From: Pleurostoma richardsiae
Lineage: Eukaryota; Ascomycota; Sordariomycetes; Calosphaeriales; Pleurostomataceae
Direction of reading: 5' to 3'
DNA: 64,000 nucleotides
Assembly (NCBI GenBank): GCA_030052745.1
Contig: JANBVO010000008.1
Location: 558,001-622,000 of the forward strand
Shown piece after piece: positions 57,415-64,000 of the stretch (the stretch's first letter is position 1; each line of letters begins with the position of its first letter). The notes under the pieces were generated by a model. The model had not been told where the DNA came from. It searched no databases and was given only the letters and a program-made list of their open reading frames with translations. Both the position numbers and the translations under genes were made by a program.

Positions 57415-58607
57415 ATGTTCTCCCACACGAGCGTCCTGTCCTTTGCGGCGTTGCTCTCCGTAGCACATGCTCACGGCGTGATCCTTGGTGCTCAGGGCCT
57501 CTCCGACTCTCCAGCGAGTGTCGGTTTTCAAGGTACAGTGGGCCGGAGCCATCGCAACCTCGCTAAGCTGACAAGTGCAACAGTCGACCCCAACCTTGCA
57601 CGAAACTGCACCACGATCAGTCCCTGCCAGCAGGATGCCACTATCATCCGGGATGCCGAGATTACCGCCAATATCGTCAACGAATGCGGGAGAACAGAAA
57701 TCTCTGGCAATATCGACGTCGGCGAGAACACGGAAAATGCGCTTGCGGCAGGACAAGTCACCCAGGTTCAGGCTGGGACCGAGCTCACAGTCACCATCCA
57801 CCAAGTGAACGCTGACGGCGCTGGCCCGTACGTCTGTGACTTGGACGAGACGAGCAATTCCGGCATCATCAGTCAGAATCTGAGTGTCACGAACAATGTC
57901 CCTGGAGTGAATGGTCTCTCCCAGGCGAAGGCCCAGGCATTTAACATCACCGTTAAGATGCCCGACACCTTGAGCTGTACCGGTGGTTAGTCCTCCAGAT
58001 TCCCTCCTTGGAGATCAAGCCCTTGAACTCATGAAAACCGGTCCAGCTTCCACTGGGAATGTCTGCACTGTTCGTTGCAGAAACAACGCCGTCGCCGGCC
58101 CTTTTGGTAAGTGTTTGAGTCGTATTATAGCATATATACGACCCAGCTCACGTCTTTGAAGGGGGGTGCTTCGCTGTGCAGCAAGTCGATACCACTGCGA
58201 AAGTAAACACCCCAGAAAACATCGCGACTCTCCAGTCCCTGGACGCTGTCCTAAACCAAGTGACCCAGAATCAAGCCGACTTACCTGTTGCCATCGCGGC
58301 TAATCAGGCTGCTGGTTCTTCCGAAGCTGAGCAGAACCTGAAGGCGGCCAATTCGCTGCTTGGACTTAGTGTCACGACGAAGGCCTCGCCCGTGACGACT
58401 CCGGTTGTCAACCTCGGAGCCGCATCCACAGTCTCGGCCTCAGCTGCGGCTACAACGACCGCTTCCTCAAACGTCAGTTCGAAAGGTTCCGGGCGCAATC
58501 GGGGAAAGAACAGCAACGCCAATGACAAGAGGGACTCGACCAGCGGTTTACGATGGGCAAAACGCTATGTGGTGGCGGGTAAAGATTTCACCGATGAGGA
58601 ATCATAG
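57415..58607 (+). CDS. Egh16-like (Gas1/Mas3-type) secreted protein
   Basis: Modelled with four exons: 57415-57532, 57584-57985, 58047-58106 and 58162-58607, giving 341 aa. The first intron (51 nt) has no in-frame stop, but its removal joins GFQ to VDPNLARNCTTISPCQQDATII, which fits the family better. The signal peptide (1-19) would be cleaved at AHA|HG, leaving His20 as the first mature residue. The family core includes DATIIRDAEI, VTIHQVNADGAGPY and CTVRCRNNAVAGPFGGCF. The last 100 residues are Ser/Thr/Ala-rich with a basic tail. Relatives are the Blumeria Egh16 and Magnaporthe Gas1/Mas3 proteins, expressed during appressorium formation and linked to host penetration. The presence of a homologue does not by itself make this organism a pathogen; the family also occurs in non-pathogens. 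Confidence 0.88.
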
Positions 58608-59516
58608 AAAGTGCGCGCTGAATAACTAGCCGCCAGTCGGAGAAGGAACACTCCCCAGAAGTAGATGTGGAAGGGCGTATCAGAGCTTGGTCTTTGAGAG
58701 TTTGTGACAGCCGGTGCAATAGAAATTTTAGCCTGTTCTCGTATTAGTACCAATTATAGGCAGCCTCGAGGATTTAGTGAGGCCTAGGACGATCTGACTT
58801 GACTCTTTCCGAATCGACGATTAGTACGGCGCTCAGGTAGCAACCTCTGTTCACAGAGTAAGCCAGGGAATCCCAAGAGACGACACGCAACAAGGTAACG
58901 GACCCGCGGTTACTACGACGCGCGATTTTGGAATGAGGGGACTTTGAATGAAGTCAACAACCACCGGTCCAAGCCAGTGGGACATATGTCTTGGAGAAGA
59001 CGTACGCGGGCTGCTCTCTGCCGGTGAACTGTAACTCATGTAGACGCCTGCAAGGCCAAGCCGTAATCTCGGGTCTCTGCGGCGAAACTGTGGCTGCATT
59101 CAACGATTGTATCCATCCCCCTAGCCCGCTACTGTCATCGGCACAGTGGCATCTCTTGAAATGGAGGCGAGCGTCGACTAAACAAGTTGTCCTAAGTATC
59201 CGTGAGGGCCAGCGGAAACGCTGGAGCGTCTCAGGTTTAGGCGTATTCCTACAAATCAGCGGCAGCGGCTGACGACACCCGCTCTTATGAAATGGGTTGA
59301 GAACAACAGTTTCACGTCCGCACGGCTTCTTGGGGCGAGGCCTCGCAGGTGGAGAGCCATCCTCCTTCTTAGATCCAGCCAGTATAACCAACGGCGTGGC
59401 AGAAACCCGTCGGCCTCATCGGCTCCTTCCAACCGAGGAAGCTTAGAAGGCCATGCAGAGATGGTCCTTCCGCCCGCCCACGGAGACAGATTTTCTGTCC
59501 TCGCGTAGCTCAGCGC
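58608..59516. other. Gene-free spacer
   Basis: About 900 bases after the Egh16-like gene. A minus-strand frame of 145 codons (58954-59391) is Pro/Arg-rich without domain or start context and is not annotated. Confidence 0.35.
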
Positions 59517-59804
59517 TCACCAAATCTTCCGCATGTAACGACACAGCCAGCTACCGTTGACCGTTGCTATGTTGTGTCCATTCTTTTGAATGGCGACGAG
59601 GAATTGAACGCCTCGTGTATGACGCGCAACGGCAGAAGCCTCGCTTTCCAGCTTAAGGCAGACGATAACCGATGGTCTCGCTGTTACTCCGTACAGCTGT
59701 GTTGAACACGGTTCGTTGGAACCCAAACCTCCACTTTCCTCGAATGGGCTGAACGTTGGCGAGGGTAGCTGCCCAGCCAGTCCGGCTAAGCATGCAGAAA
59801 CCAT
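59517..59804 (-). CDS. Hypothetical small Cys-containing protein, doubtful
   Basis: A 95-codon frame with a short hydrophobic start (MVSACLAGLAGQLPS) and a strand-rich body (RPSVIVCLKLESEA, GVQFLVAIQKNGHN) carrying four Cys. An in-frame stop lies a few codons upstream, so the ATG at 59804 would be the start unless spliced. The N-terminus is too short to be a convincing signal peptide. It sits next to a secreted chitinase. No family is recognised, and it may be chance. Confidence 0.3.
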   Translation of the reverse strand: MVSACLAGLAGQLPSPTFSPFEESGGLGSNEPCSTQLYGVTARPSVIVCLKLESEASAVARHTRGVQFLVAIQKNGHNIATVNGSWLCRYMRKIW

Positions 59805-60536
59805 GATGCCAGAGAGCTTCGTGGCCCGCTACAACTCCTTTCCCTAAATTCTTTCGACTTAGATGTCATGTCGCCTGGTGGGGGTCAACCCGAGACAAAC
59901 CCTCTGCACCGTGCGTTGGTCAGTCGAAAAAAGCTTCTCTATCCGCCAGAAATACGGGTAACTCGTTGCTTTAGTATGTAATCGCACTGCACCTTGACAT
60001 GATTTTCGAAAGACGCACGCATGTTTTGCCAGTGTAGGGGAGTCAAAGAGCGGGGAAGAGAAGCCCGACAGCCGATGTGTTTGCGTGTTACAGCCGCTTC
60101 AGGACACGGCTGGAATTCGGGGAGAGGCAGAATTTCTTAGAACTATAACGCAACGACTGTCTCTGCCAGGCATTTCATTCGGCACGCCCACATACGGCTT
60201 TGCTTCCGGTTCCCGTGCTGGGCTGGTTCGCTGGTCCTATTCCTTGTTGCTGCCATGACGTCCCTGAAACATCGTGATTCAGTCAACGATCTGCTTCATG
60301 AAATCCCCCCAAAACGGTGCAGAAGCAAAGTCTTCTAGCCACAGAGACGAAGACATAACGAAATAACGGAGCACTAGAGACTCTCCGCTCCTTCGTGTTC
60401 ATTTCTCTGACGATGATACGTTCCCCGGTTTGCTGCTGGAAGGCTGGCGCGCCGAATGCATTCATGAGAAGTGTGCCAATATCGCACGAGATCAGGTAGA
60501 CGCAAAGCACGCCTGTGTTGTTTGGGTAGACATAAG
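59805..60536. other. Gene-free spacer
   Basis: About 730 bases forming the 3' flank of the chitinase. Nothing further supported. Confidence 0.35.
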
Positions 60537-62019
60537 TTAGAGCTCATCTCGGCCCTGCTTTGCCAGGGTGGCATTGATTACAGTGAGCCCATGTCGGACT
60601 GCTTGCAGATGCCTAAATAGGTTTCCATCTTCCCCTAGCCCCCAGGCAAACACTCCGCCTAGTTGCATCTTCTGCACCAGCAAGGGAAACTTCCGTATGA
60701 TGGCATACTCGGTATCGTAAGTCCACCAGATGTCCTCTTTGTCGTCCCAAAAATACCACCCGCCCTGCTTTGTATCGTAAGATCCGAACTGCTGCGCCCG
60801 TGCGAAGGAACCCGCCACTTCATCAGGGACACGGTCATGCCACGAGAACCCGCCGGTCCGTCCCAAATCTACTCCCGTCTCGGGGTCTTCGAGAAGGAGC
60901 GTCTTGCACCCAACCGGAACCTCAGCATTGACACAGTCATCATGTTCGGTTCGGAGGAACTTGATATAGAATGCCAATCCCAGGTTGAGCTGAGCAGGAG
61001 CGGCTCCTCTAGAGATATAAGCCTGGATTCCCTGTCGACTATTCTCCACCCCAGTGTGGTGCTTGGTGACATTATCTCTTCGATTGACAAGATCATACGT
61101 CACTACGGCACTCAGAGTTAGCCTCCGTCCCAGTATGAAATTGGGCGAGGAGCACATGGATGTGATCCGTCCCAGGGATGTTCCATCAACAATTCGCCAC
61201 GGAAAGGGGGATTGAAGGGTGCAGTGGCCGAGCGACCTACTGATGTTCAGGAAGTCGAGGTGGCGCATGATACGCGGGATAGTCTCCTGCGTAAAAGCCA
61301 TCATGTCTCGCTCCAAACCTGGCACAGCAGCGGATATGAGCGCCTGGGCGCCTAGAGCGGATCGCAGTTCGGCTAGAAGCAGAGGATATGCATCGGTCTC
61401 CCATGTCTTCTTAGAATTTGGGACTTTCTTGTAGTCCTCGCCATTGCCGCCAGGGTATTCCCAATCAATGTCTACTCCTGAGCGTCCAGGAACATGACCA
61501 TGTTAGTAAGTGGCAGACAGTCAAAGCATTTCAGGGTAGGAGCGACGAACCATCAGCGCTGGTCGCTTCGACCATCTTGGCGACATTGCGTGCAAACCTG
61601 CGGCGAGACTCCTCGCTTACAGCAGCAGAAGAAAACCCTTCGGTGTCACCCCACCCACCAATGGCAATCATGACCTTGGTGCCGGGGAAGAACTGGCGGC
61701 GTACAGTCCCAACGTTGGTAAAAAGCGGCCATTGAGATCGGTCGTCGTCATTGAAGTAGCCAGATTCCATGAAGGCCAGGGCCACGTGAGTTACATGAGC
61801 CAGCTCTCCGACAGGTGGCGGCTCAGGATGTTGGCTGTAGGGATTTTGTTACATGTATAGTCTTAAATAGGAATTGATGAAGGATGCCATTAAGTAGGTA
61901 TGCACTCACCCTGTAAGGTACATAACACATCGTAACGAATCTCCGGCGGCCGTGTGCAGTGCCATAGAAGACACGGCGAAGCAGCAGACGGCAGACAACC
62001 ATAAGAAGCTAATACTCAT
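60537..62019 (-). CDS. GH18 chitinase with C-terminal RDEL
   Basis: Four exons: 62019-61910, 61834-61551, 61477-61241 and 61102-60537, giving 398 aa. A signal peptide is visible (residues 1-20 or so, MSISFLWLSAVCCFAVSSMA). The GH18 barrel shows the strand MIAIGGWGD (where many have SxGG, here AIGG) and the catalytic DGVDIDWE (Asp131 to Glu138, Glu138 as proton donor). NIMTYDLVNRRDNVTKHHTGV continues the barrel, restored by removing a 138-nt intron, and the late Trp motif GGVFAWGLGEDG follows. All residues of the DxxDxDxE motif are intact, so hydrolysis of chitin or a related beta-1,4-GlcNAc glycan is expected. The chain ends in GRDEL: RDEL resembles KDEL/HDEL, suggesting retention or recycling in the ER rather than secretion. 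No carbohydrate-binding module is present. Confidence 0.9.
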
Positions 62020-62665
62020 TTTGAACGGGGACTGTGATCAGGGCGAGCTACCACAGAGCCAAAAGGGAGTCGTCCGTGATGCTTCTGCGGCGGACCCCCT
62101 TGGTCCTTACCGTTGCCCTGGGCAGGCCTTGGGGAAGGTCGTGGCTCCGGTCTATAAAGGTCGCACCAATCAGACACGCGCTAGGCCAAAGGAGAATTTG
62201 AATGGGAAGAGTCGTCGCTATGTTGTGTCATTATCGCTTCGCTTCTCATCAAGGCGTTGATGTGCGCTCCCCCGCCTTTGAACCTGGCTGCTCAGGCGGT
62301 CGGGTGAACTCTACGTGCTGCTACGCTGCTGCGGGCAGACAGTGTCGACGACATCTTGGTATCGCCAAAGGTGAGTACCTCATACAGCCCACGGTCAGGT
62401 ACCTACCTAGTAGGGTATTAGCGTCAGGTACCTCAGTCTCAGGTTGGTACCCGCACCTTACGGGGAGCCTGTACGAACCAGGTACCTAACTTTTAACTGA
62501 TTATTGCACATGAAAGAGAGGTAACAGAAAAGCGGAGAACGAGGGCCCGCAGAAAAGACTTCGTTTGCAGCTGGCGCTCACTCGGGGATACAACAAACTC
62601 CTAGCATATTGCAACTACAGACTGCTCTTGTCAGCCAATTCAAGGCTCAGACACTCCTTGCCTCT
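62020..62665. other. Divergent promoter of the chitinase and JIP5
   Basis: About 650 bases. A TATAAAGG sequence lies near 62153 followed by CCAAT at 62165-62169. Palindromic elements occupy 62390-62490. No coding signal. Confidence 0.4.
62390..62490. repeat. TACCTAGGTA-type palindromic elements
   Basis: AGGTACCTACCTAGTAGG, CAGGTACCTCAG and CAGGTACCTAAC within 100 bases. Confidence 0.5.
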
Positions 62666-64000
62666 ATGTTTGAAAATCTCTGCACACTCCCGCTAAGCTC
62701 CGAGGTCTTCAGCCAGGTTGTGCATCCCTCGGAGCCCCTCCTCACTGTTGGCCTGGCGAGTGGCCATGTCGAGTGCTTTCGTCTACCTGCAAGTCAGGAA
62801 TATCCCTTTGATGGGGCTGCTGACAAGAAAGGCAACAATATCACCACTGGTAGGGGTTCGATCCAAAGTGTCTGGAGCACCCGCAGACATAAGGGCAGTT
62901 GCCGGTGTCTTGCGTACAGCCATGATGGCGAAGGTGTGAACGAGCCCGTCTCCTACGCTCAAGTGAACGGACCAGTCAACTGACAGCCAGCCTTCCCTTG
63001 CAGCGCTTTACTCTACTGGAACAGACTGTATTGTCAAGCATTTCTCACCCATTTCTGGTATCGTGACGTCCAAGATCAGCATACCTCTGCGGGGGAACTC
63101 CCCCGACCCGCCGACAATCATGCATGTCCTGTCGCCCCAGACTCTTCTGCTCGGTACGGACTCCGGTGCATTATATATCTTTGACTTGCGCGAGAGCGGC
63201 GGTTTGGATCCCCGACCCGTCCGCAAGCACTACCCTCACGACGACTACGTGACGAGCATCTCTCCTCTTCCTCCTTCAGCAGAAAGTACATCAGGCTTTC
63301 CAAAACAGTGGGTATCGACGGGCGGTACAACATTGGCAGTGACGGATCTGCGCCATGGCATTATGGTTCGGTCAGACGATCAGGAGGACGAGCTTCTCTG
63401 CTCAACCATAATACCTGCAGGCTTAGGACCTAAGAAGCTACGTGGCAATGCTGTTGTTGCGGTCGGCACTGGGTCGGGTGTGCTGACGCTCTGGGATCGT
63501 GGCTCTTGGGATGACCAGCAGGAGAGGATTTACGTAGCAGGGGGGAGAAGTCGCAGCGAGGGCGAAAGCCTTGACTGTATCAAGAGACTGCCTGACGAGT
63601 TAGGCTGGGGCAGTAAGGTTGTAGTCGGCGTTGGAGACGGCAGTCTCAGCGTCGTTGACCTAAAACGAAGGGAAGTCGAGGTGGCGCTCAGACACGACGA
63701 CATTGAAGGAGTGACTGCCATTGACTTTGACTGCCAGAACCGAATGATCAGTAGTGGCGGGAAATCTGTCAAGGTTTGGGCTGAGGCAGCAGGAAATGCC
63801 GGAGACGGGCTCGAAGAGGGAGATGGCGATATTCACGAGGCAAGTCTTAAGCGGCAGACGAATAGCGACGACGACGACGACGACGACAACAACAACAACA
63901 ACAACAGCAGCAGCAGCAGCTGTAGCGACGGTGATGGCAAGAATAAAATCGAGAGACAGGGCAAGAAAAGAAAGCGGCGGAAAGGACAGGGCAGGCAGTC
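62666..64000 (+). CDS. JIP5: WD-repeat ribosome-biogenesis protein Jip5 (3' end cut by window)
   Basis: Two exons: 62666-62933 and 63004 to the window edge; 421 residues are visible. The start [20 protein letters not shown] is typical of Jip5. WD40 blades follow: [89 protein letters not shown] and [10 protein letters not shown]. After the propeller comes an acidic and then Asn/Ser homopolymer stretch and a strongly basic tail ([11 protein letters not shown]), a likely nucleolar signal. Yeast Jip5 is nucleolar, linked to 60S biogenesis and essential. The true stop is beyond 64000, but little should be missing. Confidence 0.9.
63864..63920 (+). repeat. Triplet microsatellite (GAC)n(AAC)n(AGC)n in JIP5
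   Basis: Consecutive GAC, AAC and AGC runs encode seven Asp, six Asn and then five Ser. Each run differs from the next by a single base, suggesting expansion from a common GAC-type repeat with later drift. Confidence 0.75.

Noticed and set aside
62850-62870. GGTTCGATCC resembling a tRNA T-arm
   Set aside because: It lies inside the JIP5 first exon and the cloverleaf cannot be completed.

Overview
The window is nuclear DNA of a filamentous ascomycete, most likely a Sordariomycete. The genes have short introns (46-90 nt, one of 178 nt) with GTRNGT-type donors, CTAAC or CTGAC branch sites and YAG acceptors. Products are typical of ascomycetes: Swc3, Jip5, Rcf1, Rtc5, an Egh16-like secreted protein and an MCH-type transporter. 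Intergenic DNA carries a recurrent TACCTAGGTA-type palindrome family. No prokaryotic operon, CRISPR array, rRNA, convincing tRNA or intact transposon was seen. All gene models below were spliced by hand and checked for reading phase; none has transcript support.

Layout. 0-5 kb: a 5'-truncated sugar-permease relic, then two convergent major-facilitator genes (a DHA1-type drug/polyamine-like carrier and a monocarboxylate/riboflavin-like carrier). 5.8-13.1 kb: SWC3 (SWR1 chromatin-remodelling complex), an ABHD12-like serine hydrolase, a small membrane protein and a conserved 391-aa membrane protein. 15-18.7 kb: N-myristoyltransferase and an alpha/beta hydrolase. 20.6-24.2 kb: a large Ser/Thr-rich, tandemly repeated secreted or cell-wall protein. 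26.4-27 kb: a PLAC8 cysteine-rich protein.

28.3-35 kb is rich in mitochondrial genes: the histone N-acetyltransferase NatD, then LYRM2, bL36m, threonine dehydratase (ILV1) and RCF1. 35.3-40 kb holds RTC5 (TLDc domain), an RPEL-repeat protein and a spliced 103-aa orphan. 43-47.3 kb holds an ER FKBP ending in HNEL and a TRK potassium transporter. 50.4-54.3 kb is the mismatch-repair gene MSH6. 57.4-62 kb carries the Egh16-like secreted protein and a GH18 chitinase that, unusually, ends in RDEL. The right edge cuts through JIP5.

Most genes are conserved housekeeping genes separated by gene-poor spacers of 0.5-3 kb. The most unusual features are the RDEL chitinase, the LPMO-like sequence features of the Egh16-like protein, the repeat-built mucin with a distinct C-terminal domain, and the dispersed palindromic intergenic repeat. 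The window does not show a metabolic gene cluster or a clearly new multi-gene system.
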